Shown here piece by piece: positions 1 through 8,485 of a stretch of 64,000 nt of DNA. Every line of letters starts with the position of its first letter. Positions within the stretch are counted from its first letter, which is position 1. The stretch is taken from assembly GCF_031846345.1 (NCBI RefSeq), contig NZ_JAVRHX010000001.1:1302001-1366000 (forward strand), written 5' to 3'. The notes beneath the pieces are model-generated. The model was given only the letters and a program-made list of their open reading frames with translations. It was not told where the DNA came from and made no database searches. This stretch comes from Glaciecola petra (GTDB lineage Bacteria > Pseudomonadota > Gammaproteobacteria > Enterobacterales > Alteromonadaceae). Made by a program: the position numbers and the translations under genes.

Positions 1-1083
1 CAAACTAGATGCTGCTGCAATCAATGGAGCTTCATTACTGTATAAACCTGCTATTTCTTCGTTAAAGAGTAATATTGTCGTTGCCGTGACAAAAACTGTT
101 AAAATAGCTAATAATAACCCTGCCAAATAGGTTAATTTAGCATGTGCTGAACGCCCTTCCCCTATCAAAAACCCAATTCTGATAGCTAAGGCTAAACCTA
201 TGCTCAAAGGCAACATAAATATAAGAGAAGAAACATTCAAAGCAACTTGATGCGATGCCACTGTAAGCGCTCCAAACGGCGCAAGTAAGACCGCAACAAT
301 GGCAAATAAACTGACTTCAAATATTAAGGTAAAGGCTATTGGCAATCCCATTTTAAGCAGGCTAAAAATATCGTTTTTCTTAGGTATCAAAAATACGTCA
401 TAAAGCCTATAGGGTTTAAGTTTTTTAGCGCTTAAAGTATATAGAAAAGTGACAAATGCCATCACATATATCACGATCATTGTGGCCACACCGCAGCCTA
501 CCCCGCCTAGTTCAGGCATTCCATAAAGACCATTTATTAATATATAGTTGGCAGGTATATTAACGAGCAAACCTGCTCCCATAATCATCATTGTGGGCCT
601 GGTTAGCGATAAACCTTCACAATAATTTCGTAAACACTGGTATATGGCAAAGCCAGGTGCAGCTAAAAACACATAAGTCAGATAACCGAGGCTTTTTCCT
701 GAAACATCTTGCGGCATGTCTATTGCGTCGATTAAGGTAGGTAACAAGAACAAACAAAGTAAAGCTACGCCTGCAAAAAACAATAATAAATACATCATTT
801 GCCAAACGTTTTTGGCAACATCATCGACTTTTTTCGCTCCGTCTAGCCTTGAAATAATCGGCGTTAGCGCAAGGCTTATGCCCTGGATAAACACCAACAT
901 AGGTAAGCTAATACCAACACCAATCGCAACCGCTGCCATATCGATAGAACTATAGCGTCCCGCCATAATAGTATCTGATACACCCATTAAGGTTTGTGTT
1001 ATTTGTGCAATGAGTAAAGGCCAGGCAAGTTTCGAAAGAACGTTTAGTTCGCTAACAAAATTCTTTCGGACATTATTTGGCAT
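1..1083 (-). CDS. MATE family multidrug efflux transporter, partial (3' end outside window)
   Basis: An open frame runs on the minus strand from an ATG at 1083 to the window edge without a stop, giving 361 codons. The translation begins MPNNVRKNFVSEL and then shows many hydrophobic segments with family signatures: PLLIAQITQTLMGVSDTIMAG near residues 23-43, and SLALTPIISRLDGA near 77-90. This is the NorM-type MATE fold, an inner-membrane antiporter that exports cationic drugs and toxins using a Na+ or H+ gradient. Full NorM proteins have about 450 residues, so roughly the last 90 are missing here. The start overlaps the end of rluF by 11 bases, which suggests translational coupling. The substrate cannot be told from sequence. 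Confidence 0.9.
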   Translation of the reverse strand, partial: MPNNVRKNFVSELNVLSKLAWPLLIAQITQTLMGVSDTIMAGRYSSIDMAAVAIGVGISLPMLVFIQGISLALTPIISRLDGAKKVDDVAKNVWQMMYLLLFFAGVALLCLFLLPTLIDAIDMPQDVSGKSLGYLTYVFLAAPGFAIYQCLRNYCEGLSLTRPTMMIMGAGLLVNIPANYILINGLYGMPELGGVGCGVATMIVIYVMAFVTFLYTLSAKKLKPYRLYDVFLIPKKNDIFSLLKMGLPIAFTLIFEVSLFAIVAVLLAPFGALTVASHQVALNVSSLIFMLPLSIGLALAIRIGFLIGEGRSAHAKLTYLAGLLLAILTVFVTATTILLFNEEIAGLYSNEAPLIAAASSL

Positions 1084-1810
1084 GTTGAAGAGAAACCTTA
1101 CTTGAACCCTCAAGCGCTTTATTCATAAGATGTATTTCTTGTTGATCTAAATGTCTATACTGTCCCGGCTTTAAGCCAGCTAAGTTTATGTGCATAATGC
1201 GCTTTCTAACAAGTCTTTCTACATCATAACCACAAAATTCACACATACGCCGTATTTGACGATTTAAACCCTGTTGCAGCACAATATCAAAGCTCTTTTT
1301 ACCAATCATTGTGACTTTGCATGGCAACGTTATTGTATCTAATATTGGCACACCACTGGACATTTTCTTGATGAATAAAGGGTTAATATTCTTATTAACA
1401 CTTACTCTATAGAGTTTGTCGTGGGTGTTTTCAGCTCTCAGTATTTTATTGACAATATCACCGTCGTTTGTCAGTAAAATCAGGCCTTCTGACGGTTTAT
1501 CCAAGCGTCCAATTGGAAAGATTCGATGCTTAAACCCAATAGCATCTATGATATTTCCTTTCACTTTTCGTTCTGTTGTACAAATAACTCCTACCGGCTT
1601 GTGATAGGCAATATAAATTCTGTCACTTTTGTTTTCTGGCACCGCGTTTACTGCCTTGCCATCGACGGTTACTAGGTCGCTCTCAATCACTTTTGTGCCA
1701 AGTTCAGGGCTTTTGTTATTTATTCTAACGCGCCCTTGTTCGATCAACTTGTCGGCTTCACGTCGCGAACAATAACCGGTATCACTTATAAATTTGTTAA
1801 GTCTTTTCAT
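1073..1810 (-). CDS. rluF: 23S rRNA pseudouridine synthase RluF
   Basis: This 245-residue protein of the RsuA/RluB/E/F family isomerises a uridine in 23S rRNA (U2604 for E. coli RluF). An N-terminal S4 RNA-binding domain (RLNKFISDTGYCSRREAD, residues 3-20) is followed by the synthase domain. That domain has the catalytic-Asp motif FPIGRLDKPSEGLILLTNDG and the family block LNRQIRRMCEFCGYDVERL. Similarity to E. coli RluF runs through IGRLDK, ILRAEN and GVPILDT, so I prefer RluF over RluE or RluB. E. coli RluF is longer because it has a basic C-terminal tail, absent here. A TTG two codons upstream (1816) is possible, but the ATG at 1810 fits the family start better. It lies directly upstream of the MATE gene. 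Confidence 0.88.
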   Translation of the reverse strand: MKRLNKFISDTGYCSRREADKLIEQGRVRINNKSPELGTKVIESDLVTVDGKAVNAVPENKSDRIYIAYHKPVGVICTTERKVKGNIIDAIGFKHRIFPIGRLDKPSEGLILLTNDGDIVNKILRAENTHDKLYRVSVNKNINPLFIKKMSSGVPILDTITLPCKVTMIGKKSFDIVLQQGLNRQIRRMCEFCGYDVERLVRKRIMHINLAGLKPGQYRHLDQQEIHLMNKALEGSSKVSLQHAK

Positions 1811-1942
1811 TAACAATTTTTCTGTTTCATATTTGGCTGTGTTTTATACGCTTTAAAACAAAAAGCGTCAACTATCATAAATATTTAGAAAATGTTTAGT
1901 GGAGTCGTAATAACACTAAATGCAACTAAAACTTCGGAAACA

Positions 1943-3121
1943 CTACTTTTTTAATAGTGCTTTAATGCCGTCAGTTAATCCCTCTAAGGTAAGAGGATAC
2001 ATTTTATCTGAAACTAGTTGTTTCATAATTTGTATTGAAGCATGGTAATGCCAGTAAGCTTCTGCTTGGGGATTAAGCCAAATCGCATATTCAAAATGGT
2101 TCAGCATTCGCTGCATCCAGACACTGCCGGGTTCTTCATTCCAATGCTCGACACTGCCACCTGGGTAAGTAATTTCGTAAGGGCCCATAGTGGCATCGCC
2201 GACAAATATAACTTTGTAATCTGGGCCATATTTGTGCAATATCGAATAAACATCTGTCATTGCATCGTGACGTCTGCTGTTATCTTTCCATACCCCTTCA
2301 TAAATACAGTTATGAAAATAAAAAAATTCAATATGCTTAAATTCAGTCGTCGCCGCAGAAAATAATTCTTCACACTGTTTGATATGTGGATCCATAGAGC
2401 CACCGATATCAAAAAATAATAATAGCTTTATCGCGTTATGGCGTTCAGGAGCCATTTTTATATCTAAGTATCCTGCATTTTTAGCGGTAGAACTAATCGT
2501 ATCGTTAATATCGAGTTCCTCGCTTGCCCCTGTTTTGGCAAAACGTCTTAAACGTCGCAAGGCAACTTTAATATTGCGCGTACCTAATTCAACGTCATTC
2601 GATAAATTTTTAAAATTTCGCTTATCCCACACCTTTACTGCAGAGTTATTTCGATTTTTCTCTTGCCCTATCCTTATGCCTTCTGGATTGTGTCCATTAG
2701 CACCAAATGGCGAAGTGCCACCTGTACCTATCCACTTATTGCCGCCTTCATGACGTTTCTCTTGTTCTTTCAACCGTTCTTGAAAGGCCTCCATGAGTTT
2801 ATCTAAACCGCCTAGTGCTTCGATTTTCTTCTTTTCTTCGTCACTGAGCATTTTCTCAAGGGCATTTCTCAACCATTCTTCAGGAATGGTTTCGTTAAAA
2901 AGGTCTAGCGCTTGTACCCCTTTAAAATACTCCCCAAAGGCCTTGTCATATTTGTCAAATTGACTTTCATCTTTAACCATAACAGTGCGACTTAACAAGT
3001 AAAACTCGTCAATATCAGCATAACTTAAGCCTGTTTTCATTACCGCCATTAAGTCCAAAAATTCGGTAATACTAGTCTTAACACGATGTTTTCTTAGGGT
3101 GTAGAAAAAATCGACTAACAT
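1943..3121 (-). CDS. VWA domain-containing protein, CoxE-like
   Basis: This 392-residue cytoplasmic protein has a C-terminal von Willebrand A domain and belongs to the CoxE-like group that partners MoxR-type AAA+ ATPases. The metal-site motif appears as FFDIGGSMDPH (D238, S242), so the first Ser of the usual DxSxS is Gly. The N-terminal half is helical and charged (LSDEEKKKIEALGGLDK). The ATG at 3121 lies one base after the stop of the ATPase gene, and this tight coupling decides the start over an upstream in-frame codon at 3175. Known MoxR/VWA pairs act in metal insertion or protein-complex maturation; the client here is unknown. No carbon monoxide dehydrogenase gene is present, so Cox naming should not be read as function. 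Confidence 0.85.
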   Translation of the reverse strand: MLVDFFYTLRKHRVKTSITEFLDLMAVMKTGLSYADIDEFYLLSRTVMVKDESQFDKYDKAFGEYFKGVQALDLFNETIPEEWLRNALEKMLSDEEKKKIEALGGLDKLMEAFQERLKEQEKRHEGGNKWIGTGGTSPFGANGHNPEGIRIGQEKNRNNSAVKVWDKRNFKNLSNDVELGTRNIKVALRRLRRFAKTGASEELDINDTISSTAKNAGYLDIKMAPERHNAIKLLLFFDIGGSMDPHIKQCEELFSAATTEFKHIEFFYFHNCIYEGVWKDNSRRHDAMTDVYSILHKYGPDYKVIFVGDATMGPYEITYPGGSVEHWNEEPGSVWMQRMLNHFEYAIWLNPQAEAYWHYHASIQIMKQLVSDKMYPLTLEGLTDGIKALLKK

Positions 3122-3122
3122 G

Positions 3123-3959
3123 TTAGCGACGGGCCATAAACATGAGCTTTTCAAATAAATGTATATCTTGCTCATTTTTCAACAAAGCGCCATATAATGG
3201 CGGCAAGGCATTCTTTTTATCTGAGCTATGTAATACATCTGCCGGAATATCGTCAGCAACCAACAACTTCAGCCAATCTATGAGTTCAGAAGTTGATGGT
3301 CGTTTTTTTAATCCATTTACTTCTCTAATTTGAAAAAATGAAGTGAGTGCTTGGTCTAACAAATCCTTTTTAATATCTGGATAATGTACTTTGACTATAT
3401 CTAGCATTTGTTCTCGTTCAGGAAATTCTATGTAGTGAAAAAAGCATCTACGTAAAAATGCGTCTGGTAATTCTTTTTCATTATTCGACGTAATAATAAC
3501 GATAGGACGCTGTTTGGCGACCACATTTTCTTGAGTTTCATAAACAAAAAATTCCATTTTATCGAGTTCTAGTAGTAAATCGTTAGGAAACTCAATGTCG
3601 GCTTTGTCGATCTCATCAATTAACAACACGGGCCGTTTATTGGCAACAAACGCCTGCCATAACTTACCTTTGATTATATAATTATTGACATCTTCTACTC
3701 GAGAATCGCCAAGTTGAGAGTCTCGCAACCTAGATACCGCATCGTATTCGTATAGTCCTTGCTGCGCTTTGGTGGTGGATTTTATGTGCCACTGCAGTAA
3801 ATTTGTGTCTAAGGACTTAGCTAATTGCTCGGCTAACATAGTTTTGCCTGTGCCTGGCTCACCCTTAATCAACAATGGTTTTTCAAGTGTAATTGCCGCA
3901 TTAACAGCCAGTTGTAGTTGTTTGCTCGCAATATAGTCGTTAGTACCTGTAAACTGCAT
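3123..3959 (-). CDS. MoxR/CoxD-like AAA+ ATPase
   Basis: This 278-residue AAA+ ATPase has Walker A GEPGTGKT (residues 33-40), Walker B VLLIDEIDKAD (about 111-121) and the sensor region PIVIITSNNEKELPDAFLRRC. These place it in the MoxR family, whose members remodel proteins together with VWA partners. The partner is encoded immediately downstream (stop and ATG separated by one base). The start is set at 3959 because AGGA lies seven bases upstream; an in-frame GTG at 4019 would add 20 residues with no family similarity. Function beyond chaperone-like ATP hydrolysis is inferred from the family. Confidence 0.88.
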   Translation of the reverse strand: MQFTGTNDYIASKQLQLAVNAAITLEKPLLIKGEPGTGKTMLAEQLAKSLDTNLLQWHIKSTTKAQQGLYEYDAVSRLRDSQLGDSRVEDVNNYIIKGKLWQAFVANKRPVLLIDEIDKADIEFPNDLLLELDKMEFFVYETQENVVAKQRPIVIITSNNEKELPDAFLRRCFFHYIEFPEREQMLDIVKVHYPDIKKDLLDQALTSFFQIREVNGLKKRPSTSELIDWLKLLVADDIPADVLHSSDKKNALPPLYGALLKNEQDIHLFEKLMFMARR

Positions 3960-4059
3960 ATTATTCCTATTTTTTAATTCGCCAAAACCATTTTCAATGT
4001 GATATTGCTTAAAAAGCACGCTTTAGACATTAACAAAGACCAAGCGGCTCTATGTTATA

Positions 4060-4084
4060 GCAAAAAAGCACTTTGCTTTTTTGC
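4060..4084. repeat. Perfect 11-bp inverted repeat
   Basis: GCAAAAAAGCA at 4060-4070 and TGCTTTTTTGC at 4074-4084 are perfect reverse complements with a three-base loop (CTT). It sits in the roughly 309-base gap between the divergent MoxR-type gene and cysK, where no gene ends nearby. It looks like a short bidirectional terminator, but its position makes an operator or leader hairpin of the minus-strand operon equally possible. Confidence 0.5.
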
Positions 4085-4151
4085 AGAACACCCTAATCTA
4101 TACTATTAGTTCAACTGAGCACAATACTGCCACATGCAAGCAAGTGCTCGG

Positions 4152-4157
4152 TATAAT
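4152..4157 (+). promoter_or_regulatory. Possible cysK promoter -10 element
   Basis: TATAAT matches the sigma-70 -10 consensus about 110 bases upstream of the cysK start. No good -35 hexamer lies 16-18 bases upstream, which is usual for CysB-activated promoters. A cysB gene is present at the other end of the window. The assignment is tentative; the rest of the 309-base gap shows only the inverted repeat at 4060-4084. Confidence 0.3.
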
Positions 4158-4268
4158 GTACGAATTTTACATAAAACACGACAGTAAAAATTATTAATGA
4201 ACGCCAGTAAGTCTGAGTGATATAGACTATAAACCTTGTATTTAAAAAGAAAAAAAGGATAAATCCCT

Positions 4269-5234
4269 ATGAACGTATTTGAAGATAGTTCTCTTGCCAT
4301 TGGCAAAACACCATTAGTAAAACTCAATAGAGTAGTCACCGGTAATGTATATGCCAAAATTGAGTCAAGAAACCCAAGTTTCAGTGTTAAATGCCGAATA
4401 GGGGCAAACATGATATGGGACGCTGAAAAATCAGGTGCTCTCACTAAAGATAAAGAAATTATCGAAGCGACAAGTGGTAATACAGGTATTGCATTAGCAT
4501 TTGTTGCGGCATCAAGGGGATATAAGATCACTTTGACTATGCCAAGCTCCATGAGTTTAGAGCGTAGAAAGTTATTAAAAGCGCTTGGTGCAACCCTGGT
4601 ATTAACGGAACCGCCAAAGGGCATGAAGGGCGCAGTTGCAAAAGTAGCAGAGTTAATGGAAGCTAACCCTGACAAGTACGTTGCTATGAATCAATTTGAT
4701 AATCCTGCGAATCCTGAAATACATGAACAAACCACTGGCCCTGAAATTTGGGACGCTACCGACGGTAAAGTCGACGCATTTATAGCCGGCGTTGGCACGG
4801 GTGGCACCATCACCGGTACGTCTCGTTACATTAAAAACAGCAAAGGTAAAGCAATCACCACGGTCGCAGTAGAGCCTAAAGATTCACCTGTAATCAGCCA
4901 AGCTTTAGCAGGACAGGATTTAACACCTGCACCTCATAAAATTCAGGGCATTGGCGCTGGCTTCATTCCAGGCAACCTTGACTTAAGTATTATTGACGAA
5001 GTTGAGAAAGTATCAAACGAAGAATGCATGGAAATGTCTCAAAGACTGATGAAAGAGGAAGGTATTTTAGCCGGCATTTCGTCGGGAGCGGCAGTTGTTG
5101 CCGCTGAAAGGTTTGCCGCTCGACCCGAGAATAAAGATAAAATCATTGTCGTATTATTAGCCTCTGGGACAGAACGTTATTTAAGCAGCCCATTATTTGC
5201 AGGGCAATTTTCAGACTTAGAAGAAGTTCAATAA
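4269..5234 (+). CDS. cysK: Cysteine synthase A (O-acetylserine sulfhydrylase)
   Basis: CysK makes L-cysteine and acetate from O-acetylserine and sulfide in the cytoplasm, using PLP. The protein has 321 residues (E. coli CysK has 323). The PLP lysine is K41 in NPSFSVKCRIGANM, followed by the substrate loop TSGNTGIALA, the phosphate-binding GVGTGGTITG and the motif GIGAGFIPGNLD. Strong similarity to CysK, including SVKCRIGANMIWDAEK, excludes CysM. It is monocistronic with a clear terminator after it. Expression is probably CysB-dependent, as in enterics. Confidence 0.95.
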   Translation: MNVFEDSSLAIGKTPLVKLNRVVTGNVYAKIESRNPSFSVKCRIGANMIWDAEKSGALTKDKEIIEATSGNTGIALAFVAASRGYKITLTMPSSMSLERRKLLKALGATLVLTEPPKGMKGAVAKVAELMEANPDKYVAMNQFDNPANPEIHEQTTGPEIWDATDGKVDAFIAGVGTGGTITGTSRYIKNSKGKAITTVAVEPKDSPVISQALAGQDLTPAPHKIQGIGAGFIPGNLDLSIIDEVEKVSNEECMEMSQRLMKEEGILAGISSGAAVVAAERFAARPENKDKIIVVLLASGTERYLSSPLFAGQFSDLEEVQ

Positions 5235-5280
5235 CAGACAAGGTTTATTGATAGTCGCTTGTTTACATTCAGAGTCACTG

Positions 5281-5312
5281 AAAGACACAGCTTTGCACTG
5301 TGTCTTTTTTTG
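5281..5312 (+). terminator. Rho-independent terminator of cysK
   Basis: A perfect 10-bp stem (AAAGACACAG at 5281-5290 with CTGTGTCTTT at 5298-5307) and a seven-base loop are followed by a T run. It lies 47 bases after the cysK stop. Confidence 0.85.
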
Positions 5313-5406
5313 CTAAAGACTTATCCCCTAATACCAGAGCAACCAACGCTAAATCTTTATTCATAATTGCCGATAAGTAGAGGGTAGAATTTGATATGGA
5401 ATATTT

Positions 5407-5859
5407 ATGCGTAAATTTTGTTGGATAGTTATACTATGTTTGAGTGTATTTGCTTGTTCGTCTCCCGATGAGGAAGAAGTCAAAGCGGGCAAATATGGAA
5501 TGATGGGCAGCGATACACCCCAGTATGCTGCAGTGATTTTCATGCGTGCTGTTTATAACGATAAAAATCTAGATAGAGCAACAAAACTTAGTACAGAAAG
5601 ATTCGCACGAATTTTAAAAGGGTATCACACCAATAAGAATGTTCAGCGTCAAGTATTCAATTTACGTTTAGACGACATGACCACCGAACCTATTTCTGGT
5701 GGCGCTTTATTATTTTCGGAAAAACAAAAAAGCGCGGATATCGAAATGAAAATAATTGGGCATTATAACAACAAAAAAATAACCGAGCTAAAAACAATTT
5801 CATTAGTCAAAGAAAGCGGAGACTGGAAAGTGAAAAGCGTTAGTAATACCGTTCCTTAA
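5407..5859 (+). CDS. Small predicted lipoprotein, NTF2-like/DUF4878-type
   Basis: This 150-residue protein has a short signal peptide ending in a lipobox (LSVFAC, Cys near residue 17), so it is predicted to be a lipid-anchored envelope protein. The mature part has SDTPQYAAVIFMRAVYNDKNLDRATKLSTERF and ends with LVKESGDWKVKSVSNTV. That layout (a helix pair, then a sheet with a terminal strand of the type GDWKV) resembles small NTF2-like or DUF4878 lipoproteins. No catalytic residues are recognisable and the role is unknown. It is convergent with the gamma-glutamyltransferase gene, whose stop is three bases away. Confidence 0.75.
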   Translation: MRKFCWIVILCLSVFACSSPDEEEVKAGKYGMMGSDTPQYAAVIFMRAVYNDKNLDRATKLSTERFARILKGYHTNKNVQRQVFNLRLDDMTTEPISGGALLFSEKQKSADIEMKIIGHYNNKKITELKTISLVKESGDWKVKSVSNTVP

Positions 5860-5862
5860 CGC

Positions 5863-7620
5863 TTACTGACCTAAGGCAATTCCTTCTCGTCTTGGGTCGG
5901 CTCCGCCTTTAAGCACGCCGTCTTTAATTTGCACGCCGTGCAACCCACTGTTTAAATCGACGATGCGTACCTTGTGACCAAGGTCACTTAGTTTAGATTC
6001 CAATTTAACAATATTAGTGCCCTTTTCTAACGCAGTTGATCCATTTCTGTTACTAACGCGCGGCGCATCAATGGCTGTTTGAATATCCATGTCAAAATCG
6101 AGTACGTTGACGATTGTTTGCGCGACATAGTTGATGATCCGGCTACCACCTGGCGAACCCACTACCAAAATCAACTCACCTTTATCATCAAACACGATAC
6201 TAGGACTCATCGCACTGCGTGGGCGTTTATTTGCTTGAGCTCTATTAAGTACCGGTTTGCCATCTTTATTTGGATTTAAAGAAAAATCGGTAAGTTGATT
6301 GTTCAATAAAAAGCCGTCAACCATGAGACCTGAACCAAACATAAATTCTATACTGCTGGTCATAGATACTGCATTCCCTTGTTTATCAACAATACTAATA
6401 TGACTTGTGCTGTCTAATTCATAGGCGTTATCTGTCGTAGTGACTAGCATTGGATATGGTTGACCTGCCGTTTTAGTTGAAAATGGCTGCTTAACACCAA
6501 CAAGTTTTGCACGTTCGGCTAAATAGTCTTGATTGATTAATGGCTCTGCAGACAGCTCTAAATATGATAAATCTGCTATATATTCGGCACGATCTGCAAA
6601 TGCCATAGCACTTGCTTGCGTAAATAGATGGACAAATTCTGCACTTTGAGGTCCATATTGGCTTAAATCAAACTGCTCTAATACCTTGAGAATTTGAAAA
6701 ACCGACACGCCCCCAGAACTTGGCGGGGCCATACCGCAAATTTTGTATTGTCTATATTTGTTGCACATGGGAGCCCGCTCAATAGCCTCATAGTGGGCAA
6801 AATCAGTAGCTGATATCGTACCTGGGTTCACCGCTGCTGTGTTCACAGTATCGCTTATATTTTTAGCAATCTGCCCTTTATAAAACACATCAGAACCACC
6901 CTTAGCAATAAGTCTAAACGTTTCTGCTAACGCCTTGTTCTTTTTTATATCGCCAGCTTTTATGGCTTTTCCATCAGGTTTAAAGTAGGCCATAGATTCT
7001 GGGAATAGGTTCAAACCTGGATGCACATCAATTTCAACTAAACGAGCAAGCCTAGGTGATACCACAAATCCATTTTCTGCCTGAGAAATACTCTCATCAA
7101 ATAAACTGTCCCAAGAAAGCTTACCAAAAGCAGCTTGTGCCATTTCTAATGCTTTTAATGAACCCGGGACACCTACTGACTTTCCACCGACCACCGCTTG
7201 TCGCCAAGCCATAGCTTTGCCATCTTGAATAAATACATTTTCGTCAATCGACGCCGGTGCAGTCTCCCTTCCATCAAAAGTATGAAGTGTTTTATTCGCA
7301 TTGTCCCAATACATAATAAATGCACCACCGCCAATGCCCGAAGACTGAGGCTCAACGAGTGTCAACATTGCTTGCACTGCAACGGCTGCGTCAATAGCAG
7401 TACCGCCATTTTCAATGACTGTTTGGCCTGCTCGAACAGCATAAGGATTAGCGGCAGCAACCATATAATGTTGACTACTGACTAACTGCTTATTTTGCAC
7501 ACCGGTTGCAGCCTCTGGTTCACGGTCCTCGAGCACTACTTTTTCTTCGTTACTTGAGCACGCTCCCAATAAGGCACTTATAATTATCGCTACCACCATT
7601 GGCATTTTCTTAAAATTCAT
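5863..7620 (-). CDS. ggt: Gamma-glutamyltransferase, predicted lipoprotein
   Basis: This 585-residue enzyme hydrolyses or transfers the gamma-glutamyl group of glutathione and related peptides outside the cytoplasm. It is made as a precursor that cleaves itself into two subunits. The predicted cleavage and nucleophile is T405 in LDSTSHISIVDKQGN, matching T391 of E. coli (TTHYSVVDK). Other family motifs are SSGIGGGAFIMYW, APPSSGGVSVFQ and VVGSPGGSRIINYV. The N-terminus ends in a lipobox (LLGAC, Cys21), so it is probably lipid-anchored, unlike soluble periplasmic E. coli Ggt. It follows the enoyl-CoA hydratase gene by 12 bases and is likely cotranscribed. Together with pxpABC further on it could feed 5-oxoproline and glutamate metabolism. 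Confidence 0.93.
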   Translation of the reverse strand: MNFKKMPMVVAIIISALLGACSSNEEKVVLEDREPEAATGVQNKQLVSSQHYMVAAANPYAVRAGQTVIENGGTAIDAAVAVQAMLTLVEPQSSGIGGGAFIMYWDNANKTLHTFDGRETAPASIDENVFIQDGKAMAWRQAVVGGKSVGVPGSLKALEMAQAAFGKLSWDSLFDESISQAENGFVVSPRLARLVEIDVHPGLNLFPESMAYFKPDGKAIKAGDIKKNKALAETFRLIAKGGSDVFYKGQIAKNISDTVNTAAVNPGTISATDFAHYEAIERAPMCNKYRQYKICGMAPPSSGGVSVFQILKVLEQFDLSQYGPQSAEFVHLFTQASAMAFADRAEYIADLSYLELSAEPLINQDYLAERAKLVGVKQPFSTKTAGQPYPMLVTTTDNAYELDSTSHISIVDKQGNAVSMTSSIEFMFGSGLMVDGFLLNNQLTDFSLNPNKDGKPVLNRAQANKRPRSAMSPSIVFDDKGELILVVGSPGGSRIINYVAQTIVNVLDFDMDIQTAIDAPRVSNRNGSTALEKGTNIVKLESKLSDLGHKVRIVDLNSGLHGVQIKDGVLKGGADPRREGIALGQ

Positions 7621-7632
7621 TGCTGTTCCGTC

Positions 7633-8397
7633 TTATTTAAAATAGGTTTTGTTAATTTCACGTTTTTCCAAAAAGGCAGCAAACGCTTCTTTTGCCGGAG
7701 GGCTCTGCATTGCTTCTACAAATATTTCTAATTCGCGGTCTATGTGCTCAGAAACTTCTGTTGTATCGTGATTTATTAATTTTTTAGTCTGCATTAAAGC
7801 AAGAGCAGGTTTATTGGCAAGCTTTAGCGCAAGTGAGTCAACTTCATGTTGTAAGTTATCATCGGCAATTTTAGTCACAAAGCCCCACTCTAAAGCTTGA
7901 TCCGAACCAAACGATTCACCCAACATTAACAACTTTTTTGCTACTAGATTGCCAGCGATACGAGGAATTATAAAACTTGAAGCGTATTCTGGTACCAAGC
8001 CCAAATTAATAAAAGGCATCGCAAACTTTGTGTTTTTGTGGCAAATAACAAAATCACAGTGCAGTAATAGTGTTGTGCCAATACCAATGGCGAGACCTTC
8101 TACTTGTGCGATAACAGGTAAAGGACAATGCAACAATGCATGCATAAAATGGTAGGTGTCTTTAAGCGAAGGATTGCTTTGATTAACTGCTTTAGCAAAT
8201 TGAGCAACATCATTGCCCGCAGTAAAACAATTTGCGGCGCCTTTTACTATTATCACTTTGACACCGCTTTCAGGCTTTGATGCATTTTCTAACGCTAACC
8301 CCATATCTCGATACATTTCTGGAACAAGCGCATTTTTTTTATCGGCGCGATCCATTACAATCGTTAATATGGCATTTTCAAGCTCTTGATGGATCAT
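7633..8397 (-). CDS. Enoyl-CoA hydratase/isomerase family protein
   Basis: This crotonase-fold protein has 254 residues when started at the ATG at 8397, which has AGGA eight bases upstream; a TTG at 8403 is too close to that site. The oxyanion-hole motifs FTAGNDVAQFA (near residue 60) and QVEGLAIGIGTTLLLHCDFV (near 100) are present, and VPEYASS sits where catalytic acids often lie. The family acts on acyl-CoA double bonds, and the exact substrate cannot be read. It may be a hydratase or an isomerase such as PaaG or Eci type. It is placed upstream of ggt, an unexpected pairing. Confidence 0.85.
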   Translation of the reverse strand: MIHQELENAILTIVMDRADKKNALVPEMYRDMGLALENASKPESGVKVIIVKGAANCFTAGNDVAQFAKAVNQSNPSLKDTYHFMHALLHCPLPVIAQVEGLAIGIGTTLLLHCDFVICHKNTKFAMPFINLGLVPEYASSFIIPRIAGNLVAKKLLMLGESFGSDQALEWGFVTKIADDNLQHEVDSLALKLANKPALALMQTKKLINHDTTEVSEHIDRELEIFVEAMQSPPAKEAFAAFLEKREINKTYFK

Positions 8398-8485
8398 TAT
8401 CAATATCCTGCTCTATTATATTGCCTTGCTAATAATATAAGTGTACTTATTCGCGATACGTTAATAAAGACAAAGTCAGTAAACA

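Noticed and set aside
1848..1868. ACGCTTT/AAAGCGT inverted repeat upstream of rluF considered as a terminator of the VWA gene or operator
   Set aside because: The VWA gene runs away from it and no T run follows on either strand; left unassigned.
2379..2753. 124-residue plus-strand frame inside the VWA gene
   Set aside because: Antisense to a conserved domain, no supporting signal.
4106..4675. 189-residue minus-strand open frame antisense to the start of cysK
   Set aside because: It lies in the shadow of a clearly real cysK, has no family features, and its composition follows the codon use of the opposite strand.
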